A DNA stretch of 64,000 bases, taken from contig JBCBDU010000014.1 in NCBI GenBank assembly GCA_038529355.1, positions 5,196 to 69,195 of the forward strand, written 5' to 3'. The stretch's first letter is position 1. Every line of letters begins with the position of its first letter. Positions 18,798-28,203 of this stretch are shown here, piece by piece. A program made the position numbers and the translations under genes. The DNA comes from CALBPI01 sp038529355 (GTDB taxonomy: Bacteria > Pseudomonadota > Gammaproteobacteria > Steroidobacterales > Woeseiaceae). Below the pieces are notes generated by a model. The model did no database searches and was not told the DNA's origin. It saw only the letters and a program-made list of their open reading frames with translations.

Positions 18798-20795
18798 CTA
18801 GATCAGATCGACGTCGGTCATCACTTCGACCAAAGCGGGTCCGTTATGAACTAGCGCCTGTTCAAGCGTTGCTTGCAACGTCTCCGGTGTGGTGACTTTG
18901 AAGCCCTTGCCGCCACACAGGTTGGCGAAGGCGGCAAAGCTCGGATTCTTCAGGCTGGTTTCCCAAACCGGCCATTCGCCGGCTTTTTGCTCTTTTGAAA
19001 TCTTGCCGAGCTCGGCGTTGTTGAGCAACACGTGGGTGATGTTCATGTTGTACTTCACAGCTGTTGTGAAGTCGCCCAGATATTGACCGAAGCCGCCGTC
19101 GCCGCTGATGGACACGACCTTGCGACCTTTGAAGGCCGGTTTGTCCTGTGTCGCCGCCCACGCGCCGATGGCGGCGGGGAATGAGAATCCGATAGACCCG
19201 AGGTAGCCGGACATCAGGATGCGCTGTGACTTGCACTCGAAATAGCGGCCGAACGAGTAGGTGTTGTTGCCGACATCGACAGCGATGACAGCGTCTTCCG
19301 GGATCGCATGACTGAGGGCTTCAAACAACACAGCCGAATTCAGGCCGTTGCCTTGCGAGTCATTCCGGCGGCTGGCTTTTTCCGCCCGCCAGATGTCCCA
19401 TCGAGCGGCGACTTCGGCGCGTTGATCCTGTGCGGATGTGGCTCCGTTGAGTGCTTCGCGCATCATTGTCGCCGCAACGCCAACTTCTGCCCAGACGGGC
19501 ACCGCGACCGGATGAAACTTACCGAGCATCATGCGATCGAAATCGACCTGAATGATCGGTTTTTTCGGCGTGATGCCGGTGTGGTTTGAAAACGATGCGC
19601 CGAACGCGATCATCAGGTCGCATTCGTTCATGAACCAACTCGCGACCGGTGTACCGGAGCGACCAAGCACGCCGGCGGCGAGCGGGTGCGCATCGGCGAT
19701 CTGACCTTTGGCCTTGAAGGTAGTCATTACCGGCGCATGAAGCTGCTCCGCCAGCGCGATGATGTCATCCATGCGCTCGCGCGCGCCATAGCCGACAATA
19801 AATACCGGACGCCGAGCATCCGCAAGCATCGCCACGGCCGCTTGCAGCGTTGCCGGATCCGGTGCGATCGTGTCGGTTGCAATCCGCCCCTGCGGGCCCG
19901 ATGCGGTGGCTTGCGTATCGGCCGGCAGTGTCTGGACGTCGTCGGGAAAGATTAAATGTGCGACGTCACGTTCGACGATGGCGTTCTTGCAGGCAAGTGT
20001 CATCAACTCTGCGTGGCGCGACGTGTGCAACACGGTCTGGCTGAACGTCGTGACGGGTTCGAACGCCGCCGCGAGATCGACTTCTTGAAAAGCTCCCGGA
20101 CCCAGTACCTGCACATCAACCTGCCCGGTCAGCGCCAGAACGGGCGCTCGATCGACTTTTGCGTCCCACAATCCGGTGAGCAGATTCGTTGCGCCTGGGC
20201 CGGCAATGGTCAGGCACGCCGCTGGCTCTCCGGTCAGTTTCGCGTAGCCCGAACACGCAAACGCCGCAGCGCCCTCGTGGCGGATGCCGTAGTAATGGAG
20301 TTTGCCTTGGGCCGTTTGCCGGCGCAGTGCATCGGCGAGCCCCAGATTGGAGTGCCCCACCATGCCGAACACGCTGGTGATCCCCCAGTTGACCATCGTC
20401 TCGGCCATCAGATCGGTGACCGTTGTGCGATGTGCAGGCTCTGGTGCCAGACCGACGAAAATCTGGCCCTCGCGCACTTCAACCGGAAAAGTTTGCTGCC
20501 CTTCATCCTCAAACGCACCCGGCGATTTGCCGGTCTTCGGGTCGAAGTCCCAACCGTGCCATGGACAGCGCAGCCAGCACTGACCGTCAATGCCAGACTC
20601 GATAGAGCCTTCGCCGAGCGGTCCGCCCTGGTGAGGACAATGATTGTCCATGGCGAAAAATGCGCCATCGATATGCGTCAGTGCCATCGACCGGGTGCCG
20701 GCGGTGACTGTGGTAACGCGCCCGGCCGGCAGACTGTCCGCAGCCGCTACAGCGTGCCATTGCAGTGTTGTGGTGTCGTCGTGTTTGCCAGCCAT
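18798..20795 (-). CDS. Rieske [2Fe-2S] - ThDP-dependent enzyme fusion
   Basis: 665 residues. The first ~115 form a complete Rieske ferredoxin domain with CPHQGG (about 52) and CPWHGW (about 76), giving the Cys-His/Cys-His cluster ligands. The rest is a pyruvate oxidase/acetolactate synthase-type ThDP enzyme: catalytic Glu in GIRHEGAAAFACSGYAKL, AGPGATNL, and the ThDP-Mg motif GDGGFGQYLGDF...LLNN (about 562-590). A substrate 2-oxo acid or aldehyde would be decarboxylated or oxidised, with the Rieske centre able to carry electrons from the ThDP intermediate. The frame is continuous with no gap between domains. Neither partner nor substrate can be read from the sequence. Confidence 0.92.
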   Translation of the reverse strand: MAGKHDDTTTLQWHAVAAADSLPAGRVTTVTAGTRSMALTHIDGAFFAMDNHCPHQGGPLGEGSIESGIDGQCWLRCPWHGWDFDPKTGKSPGAFEDEGQQTFPVEVREGQIFVGLAPEPAHRTTVTDLMAETMVNWGITSVFGMVGHSNLGLADALRRQTAQGKLHYYGIRHEGAAAFACSGYAKLTGEPAACLTIAGPGATNLLTGLWDAKVDRAPVLALTGQVDVQVLGPGAFQEVDLAAAFEPVTTFSQTVLHTSRHAELMTLACKNAIVERDVAHLIFPDDVQTLPADTQATASGPQGRIATDTIAPDPATLQAAVAMLADARRPVFIVGYGARERMDDIIALAEQLHAPVMTTFKAKGQIADAHPLAAGVLGRSGTPVASWFMNECDLMIAFGASFSNHTGITPKKPIIQVDFDRMMLGKFHPVAVPVWAEVGVAATMMREALNGATSAQDQRAEVAARWDIWRAEKASRRNDSQGNGLNSAVLFEALSHAIPEDAVIAVDVGNNTYSFGRYFECKSQRILMSGYLGSIGFSFPAAIGAWAATQDKPAFKGRKVVSISGDGGFGQYLGDFTTAVKYNMNITHVLLNNAELGKISKEQKAGEWPVWETSLKNPSFAAFANLCGGKGFKVTTPETLQATLEQALVHNGPALVEVMTDVDLI

Positions 20796-20903
20796 GCGAT
20801 CCCCCTCGCGTGTTGCGCCAAAATTGGCGATTCCGAGCGTTGGTTTAACACAAAATGACGCCGAGGTTTTGCAATCACAGGCGCGTGCGCTTAATTTGCG
20901 ACC

Positions 20904-22508
20904 ATGGTCGGAAGAAAATCAGCGATATTGCTTGCAGCGTTTGTCAGCTCGCCGGTGACGGCGGTGACCAGCGAATGGTGGGACACCGATTACCTGTACC
21001 GGCAAAACGCAGCCGTCACGACTGGCGCAAACGTGCCGGATCGCGGCTATAGCGGCTACACGCTGCGCAGCATTGGTTTGGACACGCAGTTGCTGATCAA
21101 CAGCGGCCAAATGCGCAACGACTGCAATGATCTTCGCGTGGCGTATTTCACCGGTGCGGGCTGGCAGGAACTCGATCGCCACGTGCTGGGTTGCAACACA
21201 CCACAAACCGACATTCGATTTCGCTCGCCAGTTGCGCTGGGCGTCGGGGCTACCGATGACGATTTCTATATTTACTACGGCAATAGCTCAGCTGCGGCGC
21301 CCCCGCCGTTGGGCACCAGCAATGTTTACCTGTGGTTTGATGATGCCAGCGTAAACCGCAGCGGCAGCTACATCCGTGGCCGGGTGGACAATTTTCACGG
21401 CAACGGCTGGGACAACTCGTTGGCGTATAACCCGGCCGGCTATTACACCTATTCAACGGGCGATAATTTCACCAGTGGTTATCGGCTGGCGGTCGATGAG
21501 CGTGATGTTTACATCGAGGCCGAGTTTTTCCACACCGATTGCTTTCCCATCAATATGACCAGCGGTGTGCTCGTGCGAGGCATTATCCAGTCCGGCAGCG
21601 GCGGCAGTGAGCAATCGAATCACTACTACACCACCAATCGTGGTGAGTTTCCGCAATCGGGTTGCGGGAATGCGAACGGCTATACGCATGATGGTGCAAT
21701 CATGCGCCGGCAACGTAACCAGATTGCCGTAACCCCGCCGGTCAACCCGCCCGATATCGTGGCGGACCAGTGGCGACGGCAAGCATTGGGCGCTTTCGGC
21801 GGCGGTCCGACGCAATTGCGGTTTTGGGATGAGGACAACAGCACCTTCTGGGCGGCTTTGGGTTACCCGGACACCACCAATCTGATAGCCAGCGGCGCCG
21901 ACAATCAGAACGTGACTGGTCGCGGTTTTGTGGCCGTCATGACGGCCCAGGATCAGGCGCGTTTGCGCAACATTCTGGTGCGTCGCTATGTCGAGCCCGA
22001 ACCGGTGATCGTATTGGGTACGCAAGAGCTATTCGCAAGCCCGGAACTGACAGTGTTCAAAACGGTTGTCACGGTGTCCGACCCGGTGAATGGTGTGAGT
22101 AATCCGTTCGCGATTCCGGGCGCGATTGTCGAGTATGAGATCCGGGTCGTGAACGGTGGCGCCGGTACCGTCGATCTGGATTCGCTGATCATCACCGATG
22201 CGTTACCTGCGCAATTGCAGTTGCTCGTGATTGATACGGCACCTGGCAGCGGTCCGGTGCAGTTTATTGATGGGCCGGGCAGTAGCGCGAGCGGTCTGAA
22301 TTTGAGTTTCGGTGGGCTGAACAGCACGACCGATGACATTGATTTTTCGATTGATGGTGTCGATTACACGTACGTGCCGGTCGCCGACGCCAATGGTGGC
22401 GACCCTGCCGTTACATTCCTGCGTATCAATCCCGGCGGCGCGATGCAGCCAGCCAGTGGCGGCGGCGAGACGTTCTTCTCCGTGCGCTACCGAATGCGGG
22501 TGCCGTAG
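20904..22508 (+). CDS. Secreted protein with DUF2341-like and DUF11-like domains
   Basis: 534 residues with a signal peptide (cleaved near VTA-VTSEWW). The N-terminal part (WWDTDYLYRQ...LRVAYF...FYIYYGN...VYLWFDDA) has the look of DUF2341, often fused to lectin-like folds in surface proteins. The C-terminal part (LTVFKTVVTV, AIPGAIVEYEIRVVNGG, ITDALPAQLQL) looks like a DUF11/conserved-repeat domain of cell-surface proteins. No anchor is seen at the end, so it is probably secreted or carried by an OM system. Its export could use the secretion operon at 1-7825, but that is conjecture. RBS is weak. Confidence 0.62.
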   Translation: MVGRKSAILLAAFVSSPVTAVTSEWWDTDYLYRQNAAVTTGANVPDRGYSGYTLRSIGLDTQLLINSGQMRNDCNDLRVAYFTGAGWQELDRHVLGCNTPQTDIRFRSPVALGVGATDDDFYIYYGNSSAAAPPPLGTSNVYLWFDDASVNRSGSYIRGRVDNFHGNGWDNSLAYNPAGYYTYSTGDNFTSGYRLAVDERDVYIEAEFFHTDCFPINMTSGVLVRGIIQSGSGGSEQSNHYYTTNRGEFPQSGCGNANGYTHDGAIMRRQRNQIAVTPPVNPPDIVADQWRRQALGAFGGGPTQLRFWDEDNSTFWAALGYPDTTNLIASGADNQNVTGRGFVAVMTAQDQARLRNILVRRYVEPEPVIVLGTQELFASPELTVFKTVVTVSDPVNGVSNPFAIPGAIVEYEIRVVNGGAGTVDLDSLIITDALPAQLQLLVIDTAPGSGPVQFIDGPGSSASGLNLSFGGLNSTTDDIDFSIDGVDYTYVPVADANGGDPAVTFLRINPGGAMQPASGGGETFFSVRYRMRVP

Positions 22509-22558
22509 TCACGGTGTTGCCTGCTACCATGTGCGCTGGCTAACGCTTAGGTGCGCTC

Positions 22559-24967
22559 ATGATTCTAACCCGTGTTTTTTTTGCTGCGATGCTTGCGAGC
22601 GGTCTTGTGCAGGCCGGCGAGCCAGTAACGCTCGAGACGATCATGGCCGATCCAGATTGGATCGGCAATCAACCAGAAGAGCCATTCTGGAGTGACGACG
22701 GGCAATACGTCCACTACCAACAAAAACGCGCTGGCGAACAGATTCGCGACCATTTTCGTGTCTCGATCAATTCACAGGCGATCGACGCGATCGACGGCGC
22801 GTCCGCTCCGGCTACGGCGAACGGCAGCCGTGCCTACAATCAGGCGCGTGATGCGGTTGTCTGGGTCAGCCATGGCGATGTTTTTGTGCGCGCACTGCCG
22901 GCAGGGAAGGTGCGCCAACTGACAGCAACCGCAGCGCCGGCAAGCGACGCGCAGTTTGTTGCCGCTGAGCAGGCAGTCACCTATCGCAAAGGCGATCAGT
23001 ATTTTCATCACGATCTGAGCTCCGGCCGCGTTACGCAATTGCTCGATCTGCGTTTCGCTGATGACCCGCATGCAGATGAGGGTTTCGATACGCTAAGCGC
23101 GAACCAGCAGCGCCTGTACGTCGATGTGTATGAAGATGCGCGCCAGCAAGATGCCGTGCGCGAGCACTCGGCCGAACAACAAAGGCAGCGCCCCGGTCGT
23201 GCGCCGCTGCCGCTGTATCTCGGCAAAGGCTTCAAGCGCGTCGCCCAGAGTCTGTCGCCGAATGCGAAGCACTTGATCCTGATCACGCAGGCAGCCGATG
23301 CCGATGCTGGCAAGAAGGGCGTCATGCCGAACTACGTGACAACCAGTGGCTATACCAGTACGCGCGAGCTGCGTTCGCGAGTCGGGCGCAACGTACCGCC
23401 ACCGCACACCGCCTGGCTGATCGATATCGCCGCGAACACGGCAACACAGCTGTCGCTCGATTCGCTGCCCGGCATCGACGAGGACCCGCTGGCAGCGCTG
23501 CGCAAGTCGGCATTGGCCTGGCATACCGAACGCGGTGCGGACAAGGCCGCCGTTGAAAAAGCGCTAGAGGCGCCCGAGCAACGCGGCGTCTACATGTATG
23601 GCAGCGATTGGTCGCTCGATGGACGTTATGCTGCGCTGCAACTGTTCAGCGCTGACAACAAGGATCGCTGGATTGTCACCGTCGATACAACCGACGAATC
23701 GCCGGGTTTCGATACGCAGCATCGACTGACCGATCCGGCCTGGATTAACTATGCGCACAATGATTTTGGTTGGCTACCGGATGGCAGCGGACTGTGGTTG
23801 TTGTCTGAGGAATCCGGCCACTCGCAACTGTACACAAAGCGTCTGCAGTCACGTCGTCATCGTGCGTTGACGAAAGGCGAGTTTGTTGTGTCCGATGTGC
23901 AGCTCGCCGGTGATGGGCGCTCGCTGGTGTTCCGCAGCAACAAGGTACATCCGAGTACTTGGGAAATCTTTTCGGTACCCGTCGACGGTGGTGATATCGC
24001 TCAGCTTACGGCGCTTGGCGGTGTGAATTTCTTTGAGCTATCACCCGATAGCCAGCATCTGGCGGTACTGCATTCGGAATTCGACAAGCATCCGGATTTG
24101 TTTCATGTCGAGATCGCGAATGCCAAGGTTATGCAGTTGACGGATACGCGTACTGATACGTACAAGGCCTATGACTGGGTGATCCCACAAATCGTCGAGG
24201 TGCCCTCCAGTCACGTCGACCGACCGATCTACACGAAATTGTATTTGCCACGCGACTACGACCCGAACAAACGCTATCCGGCTGTGATGTTCGTGCACGG
24301 TGCAGGGTACACGCAGAACGCTCACGCGGGTTGGCCGTACTACTTTCGCGAGTTCATGTTCCACACGTTGCTGGCCGAACGCGGCGTTATTGGCATCGAT
24401 ATGGACTACCGAGCGTCGAAAGGTTACGGGCGCGATTGGCGCACCGCAATCTACCAGCAAATGGGGCATCCGGAGCTTGAAGACTTCCAGGACGGCGTGC
24501 AGTGGCTGGTTGATCGTTACAACGTCGATCCAGATCGCGTCGGCGTATACGGTGGCTCGTATGGCGGATTTATGACATTCATGGCGTTGTTCCGCGATCC
24601 CGATCTGTTTGCTGCCGGCGCTGCATTGCGACCTGTTGTCGATTGGGCGCACTACAATCACGGTTACACATCAAACATTTTGAATACGCCGTTGCTTGAC
24701 CCACAGGCATTCGAAAAGAGCTCACCGATCTACTTTGCGCAGGGGCTGCAGAGCCCGCTGCTGATAGCGGCTGGCATGCAGGATGACAACGTATTCTTCC
24801 AAGATTCGGTGTTGCTCGTGCAGAAACTGATCGAGTTGCAAAAGAAGAACTTTGAGCTTGCTGTGTATCCGTTAGACCCGCATGGCTTCACGCATGCCAA
24901 TTCGTGGCTGGATGAATATCGGCGCGTGCTGAAATTGATGGAACAGCATGTCATCTCGCCGCGCTGA
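22559..24967 (+). CDS. S9 family peptidase, dipeptidyl-peptidase IV-like
   Basis: 802 residues: signal peptide (about 1-20), a propeller domain of the DPP IV N type (TMDPWDIGNQ-like opening, repeated beta blades to about 530), and an alpha/beta hydrolase domain with Ser667 in YGGSYGG, Asp742/743 in MQDDN and His775 in DPHGF. All three catalytic positions are intact. It should release dipeptides from peptide N-termini in the periplasm. Unlike the S9A enzyme at 13702 it has no lipobox. Together the two suggest growth on peptides. Confidence 0.94.
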   Translation: MILTRVFFAAMLASGLVQAGEPVTLETIMADPDWIGNQPEEPFWSDDGQYVHYQQKRAGEQIRDHFRVSINSQAIDAIDGASAPATANGSRAYNQARDAVVWVSHGDVFVRALPAGKVRQLTATAAPASDAQFVAAEQAVTYRKGDQYFHHDLSSGRVTQLLDLRFADDPHADEGFDTLSANQQRLYVDVYEDARQQDAVREHSAEQQRQRPGRAPLPLYLGKGFKRVAQSLSPNAKHLILITQAADADAGKKGVMPNYVTTSGYTSTRELRSRVGRNVPPPHTAWLIDIAANTATQLSLDSLPGIDEDPLAALRKSALAWHTERGADKAAVEKALEAPEQRGVYMYGSDWSLDGRYAALQLFSADNKDRWIVTVDTTDESPGFDTQHRLTDPAWINYAHNDFGWLPDGSGLWLLSEESGHSQLYTKRLQSRRHRALTKGEFVVSDVQLAGDGRSLVFRSNKVHPSTWEIFSVPVDGGDIAQLTALGGVNFFELSPDSQHLAVLHSEFDKHPDLFHVEIANAKVMQLTDTRTDTYKAYDWVIPQIVEVPSSHVDRPIYTKLYLPRDYDPNKRYPAVMFVHGAGYTQNAHAGWPYYFREFMFHTLLAERGVIGIDMDYRASKGYGRDWRTAIYQQMGHPELEDFQDGVQWLVDRYNVDPDRVGVYGGSYGGFMTFMALFRDPDLFAAGAALRPVVDWAHYNHGYTSNILNTPLLDPQAFEKSSPIYFAQGLQSPLLIAAGMQDDNVFFQDSVLLVQKLIELQKKNFELAVYPLDPHGFTHANSWLDEYRRVLKLMEQHVISPR

Positions 24968-25003
24968 CGCGGGGCTTAAACGAACGCGAAAAAGGGCAAC
25001 CCG

Positions 25004-25432
25004 ATGTCGATGACACAGTTTCTTCTGCCAGTTTTGGCGCTGATCACATGGACGGCAGTCATGTGGTTCTGGTTGTACATCACGCGAATACCGGCGCTGA
25101 CGGCCGCGCGCATACATCCCAACAAAGCGCGCCATCCCAGCGGTGACTGGAAGGCGAAGTTGCCATCGCGGGTGTTGTCGATTACCGATAACTACAATCA
25201 CCTGCATGAGCAGCCAACGTTGTTCTACGCGCTGATGTTTTTCATTGCGTTGACGACAGGTGGCGATGCGACCAGCTGGTTGATCGGCTGGACGTATGTC
25301 GGCCTGCGAGTGCTGCACTCGTTCGCGCAAATTTTCGCCAGCCAGGTTGTCACCAGATTTTTTGTGTTTGCCGCAGCCAGTCTTGCGTTGTTTGTGTTAC
25401 TGATCCGGACGATTTTGACGTTAATTGCGTGA
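25004..25432 (+). CDS. MAPEG-family membrane protein
   Basis: 142 residues with about four membrane helices (6-26, 68-86, 90-106, 115-138). The segment YNHLHEQPTLFYALMFF, followed by WTYVGLRVLHSFAQI, is the usual bacterial MAPEG pattern. MAPEG enzymes use glutathione in eicosanoid and detoxification chemistry, but many bacterial members have no known activity. ATG 25004 and ATG 25010 are both possible starts. Confidence 0.85.
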   Translation: MSMTQFLLPVLALITWTAVMWFWLYITRIPALTAARIHPNKARHPSGDWKAKLPSRVLSITDNYNHLHEQPTLFYALMFFIALTTGGDATSWLIGWTYVGLRVLHSFAQIFASQVVTRFFVFAAASLALFVLLIRTILTLIA

Positions 25433-25543
25433 TCGGCAGCGCAGCGTATCGTTTCGCGCTGCGGTAGGATTGGCGGCATTGGCGTCACGCGTCAAGTTCA
25501 CTATCATTGATGCGAGCAGGTAGTCGCGTCACGGAGTATCCGT

Positions 25544-25894
25544 ATGGATTCCAAAGCTATTTCTGAAAATGTCATGCGCCAGATTCGCGCCGGCCATATG
25601 ATTGCTGCTATCAAGACGCTGCGCGCCGAACACGGGTTGAGCCTGAAAGCGGCCAAGGCCGTCGTGGAGCAGCTTGCACGCTCGCCACATACCAGTCACC
25701 CGGAACCAGACCGCGAAACGCGTGAAGCGCGTAATGCGCATTCGTCGACCAACCATACGGGCATGCGCACAAACGCGCCGGAGGTGCCGCACAGCACATT
25801 GCCGAATTATGTGATGCCGCGCAGGCCGGTACTGCCGCAAATCATCGGTTTTATTATCGTTGTCGTATTCTTGTACTTTTTGCTGCTGGGCTAG
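25544..25894 (+). CDS. Small membrane-anchored protein with L7/L12 C-terminal-like domain
   Basis: 116 residues. Residues 1-45 (VMRQIRAGHMIAAIKTLRAE, then GLSLKAAKAVVEQL) resemble the C-terminal domain of ribosomal protein L7/L12 (helix with GL.L.EAK..VE). A polar linker is followed by a C-terminal membrane helix (about 98-115) that ends the protein. The function of such standalone copies is unknown. Preceding bases CACGGAGTATCCGT supply a GGAG ribosome site. Free-standing gene, no operon partner. Confidence 0.72.
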   Translation: MDSKAISENVMRQIRAGHMIAAIKTLRAEHGLSLKAAKAVVEQLARSPHTSHPEPDRETREARNAHSSTNHTGMRTNAPEVPHSTLPNYVMPRRPVLPQIIGFIIVVVFLYFLLLG

Positions 25895-25931
25895 CGGTCT
25901 GCGCGGTTTGTACTAGCAGGCGCGCTTCGCG

Positions 25932-27530
25932 CTACGCGCCGACGCCATATTGCGCGCGCAAGTAATCTTCGTAGCTGCCCGTGAAATCGATAATGCCATC
26001 AGGCGTCATCTCAATGATACGGGTCGCCAGTGTCGATACGAAATCGCGATCGTGACTGACAAAGATCAATGTGCCCGGGTAGTGCTCAAGCGCCAGGTTG
26101 AGCGCTTCGATCGATTCCATGTCGAGGTGATTGGTCGGCTCATCCATGACCATGACATTAGGCGATTGCAACGCTAACTTGCCAAACACGAGCCGTCGTT
26201 GCTCGCCGCCTGAAACCACGTTTACCGGCTTTGCGCTATCGTCTTTGGAAAACAGCATGCGCCCCAGCGTTGCCCGGATAGTCTGCTCGTCGGCACCTTT
26301 CGGCTGCCACTGCGACATCCAATCAAACAATGAGACCGCCTCTGGGAACTCGCTCGCCGGATCCTGCGGGAAGTAACCGATGTCTGCGTTCTCGGACCAT
26401 TTGACGATGCCGCTGTCGACACCGAGCTCGGACAGCAAGCAACGTAGCAGCGTACTCTTGCCGATGCCGTTTGGACCGAGCACTGCGACTTTGCTGCCAG
26501 CCTCAATCGTCAGATTCAATGTGTCGAACAGCGGTGCGTCATCGAATCCTTTGCTGATCGCATCGGCTTCAACCGCAACGCGGCGTAGTGGTTTTTTTTC
26601 TTCAAAGCGGATGTAGGGGCTAACTCGGCTTGACGGCTTGATCTCGGTCAGCTCGATCTTCTCAAGTTGCTTCGCGCGTGATGTGGCTTGCTTGGCTTTC
26701 GACGCATTCGCGGAGAAGCGGCTGACGAAGCTCTGCAATTCGGCGATTTTGACTTTCTTCTTGGCATTGTCGGCATACATCCGCTCGCGCGCCTGCGTCG
26801 CTGCCGTCATGTAGTCGTCGTAGTTGCCGGGAAAGACTTGCAAGCGCCCGTAGTCGAGGTCTGCAATGTGCGTGCAGATACTGTTCAGAAAGTGGCGATC
26901 GTGCGAGATGATAATCATCGTCGACTGCCGGGTATCGAGAAAATCCTCGAGCCAGCGAATCGTGTTGATGTCGAGGTTGTTCGTAGGCTCATCGAGCAGC
27001 AGGACGTCAGGATCCGAAAACAGCGCCTGCGCAAGCAGCACACGCAACTTCCAGCCCGGCGCGATATCACTCATCGGCCCGTGATGTTGCGCAACCGGAA
27101 TACCGACGCCTTCGAGTAATTCCCCCGCGCGTGATTCGGCGGAATAGCCATCCATCTCGGCATATTCGGTTTCCAGGTCGGCAACACGCATACCATCCTC
27201 GTCACTCATCTCGGCGAGACCGTAGATTCGCTCGCGCTCTTGAGTGACTTCCCACAAGCGTTGATAACCCATCATCACGACATCAAGCACACGATAGGCC
27301 TCATAGGCGAACTGATCCTGTGACAGCTGGCCTAGCCGCACGTTGGGGCCCAACGACACATTGCCGTTGGTCGGCTCCAGCGCGCCGGACAGAATTTTCA
27401 TGAACGTTGACTTGCCGCAACCGTTGGCGCCGATCAGGCCATAGCGATTGCCGTTTCCGAACGTAACGGAAATGTCTTCGAACAGGGGTTTGGCATCGAA
27501 CTGAATCGACACATTGGAGGCAGCGATCAA
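25932..27530 (-). CDS. ybiT: ABC-F ATPase YbiT
   Basis: 532-residue soluble twin ABC protein; E. coli YbiT has 530 residues and a near-identical layout. Domain 1 has Walker A GANGCGKST and signature-type APGWKLRVLLAQAL, Walker B VLLLDEPTNNLD; domain 2 has GPNGIGKST, VSGGEQRRLVFGKLAL and VMDEPTNHLD. The linker ATQARERMYADNAKKKVKIAELQ and SANASKAKQATSRAKQLEKI is the coiled-coil P-site tRNA interaction motif of ABC-F factors. It probably assists stalled or slow ribosomes; YbiT's precise cue is less clear than EttA's. The end of its coding sequence holds a GC hairpin (about 25919-25940). Confidence 0.97.
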   Translation of the reverse strand: MIAASNVSIQFDAKPLFEDISVTFGNGNRYGLIGANGCGKSTFMKILSGALEPTNGNVSLGPNVRLGQLSQDQFAYEAYRVLDVVMMGYQRLWEVTQERERIYGLAEMSDEDGMRVADLETEYAEMDGYSAESRAGELLEGVGIPVAQHHGPMSDIAPGWKLRVLLAQALFSDPDVLLLDEPTNNLDINTIRWLEDFLDTRQSTMIIISHDRHFLNSICTHIADLDYGRLQVFPGNYDDYMTAATQARERMYADNAKKKVKIAELQSFVSRFSANASKAKQATSRAKQLEKIELTEIKPSSRVSPYIRFEEKKPLRRVAVEADAISKGFDDAPLFDTLNLTIEAGSKVAVLGPNGIGKSTLLRCLLSELGVDSGIVKWSENADIGYFPQDPASEFPEAVSLFDWMSQWQPKGADEQTIRATLGRMLFSKDDSAKPVNVVSGGEQRRLVFGKLALQSPNVMVMDEPTNHLDMESIEALNLALEHYPGTLIFVSHDRDFVSTLATRIIEMTPDGIIDFTGSYEDYLRAQYGVGA

Positions 27531-27661
27531 TGGCGTGACCTTGCAGTGTTAGGGCGTGAATAGTCGGTGGTTCAGGGCGCTGTCGTGTAGAGGATGCCAA
27601 CGCCGCGCCGCATGGTAGCAAGAAACCGGCGTCGTCGCTGGTTTACATCAGCGGCCCCGGC

Positions 27662-28120
27662 TCAGGCGAGTGCCGCCTGGATCAGGGCAACGCGTTGCGC
27701 ATATTGTGCATCGGGCAGGTGGTGTTCGCGTTGTTCCTGTGGCGTTGTCATCCAGATTGGGCTGCCCCAGCGCGGATCGTCCTCGTAGCGCGGGATCACA
27801 TGCCAATGCAGGTGCGGCACCATCTGACCGATGCTCGCGACGTTGACGTGGTCGGGCTTGAAAACCTGCATCAGCGCCAATTGGGTTGTGTGAATGTCAT
27901 CGGCAAGGCATCGCCACTCATCTTTCGACAGTTGATCGATGCGGGTGACATGACGTGGATCGAAAATCAGCACACAATGACCTTGGTAGGTCTGGATGCG
28001 TTCGAGGTAGACGGTCGAGACGCCCAGCGAACGAATTTTGACAAGGCTCGCGTCGATCTGCTCGCGCGGTTGCTCGAATGGACACTGCGCAACGCTGGAT
28101 TTTTCTTGCCAGGAGATCAT
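27662..28120 (-). CDS. HIT-family nucleotide hydrolase
   Basis: 152 residues with the histidine triad HLHWHVIPR (H-x-H-x-H-like) near residue 103. Length and N-terminal CPFEQPREQIDASLVKI fit the Proteobacterial HIT group that cleaves nucleoside phosphoramidates or Ap4A-like dinucleotides. Upstream sequence AGATCATAGTCG does not show a strong ribosome site in this strand. It is the last gene of the minus-strand run (aminotransferase, DUF2059, HIT) with an 83-base gap after DUF2059. Confidence 0.92.
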   Translation of the reverse strand: MISWQEKSSVAQCPFEQPREQIDASLVKIRSLGVSTVYLERIQTYQGHCVLIFDPRHVTRIDQLSKDEWRCLADDIHTTQLALMQVFKPDHVNVASIGQMVPHLHWHVIPRYEDDPRWGSPIWMTTPQEQREHHLPDAQYAQRVALIQAALA

Positions 28121-28203
28121 AGTCGTTTCCTACCGATTGTGTGCCTGTTGTTCGTTGCGTCGCGATGCATAGCACCGGCGTCCGCTCAACGACCCGCAGC
28201 TGA

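Noticed and set aside
19956..20858. 300-residue plus-strand frame
   Set aside because: Antisense to the strongly supported Rieske-ThDP gene; composition (Arg/Cys/His-rich) is that of a shadow frame.
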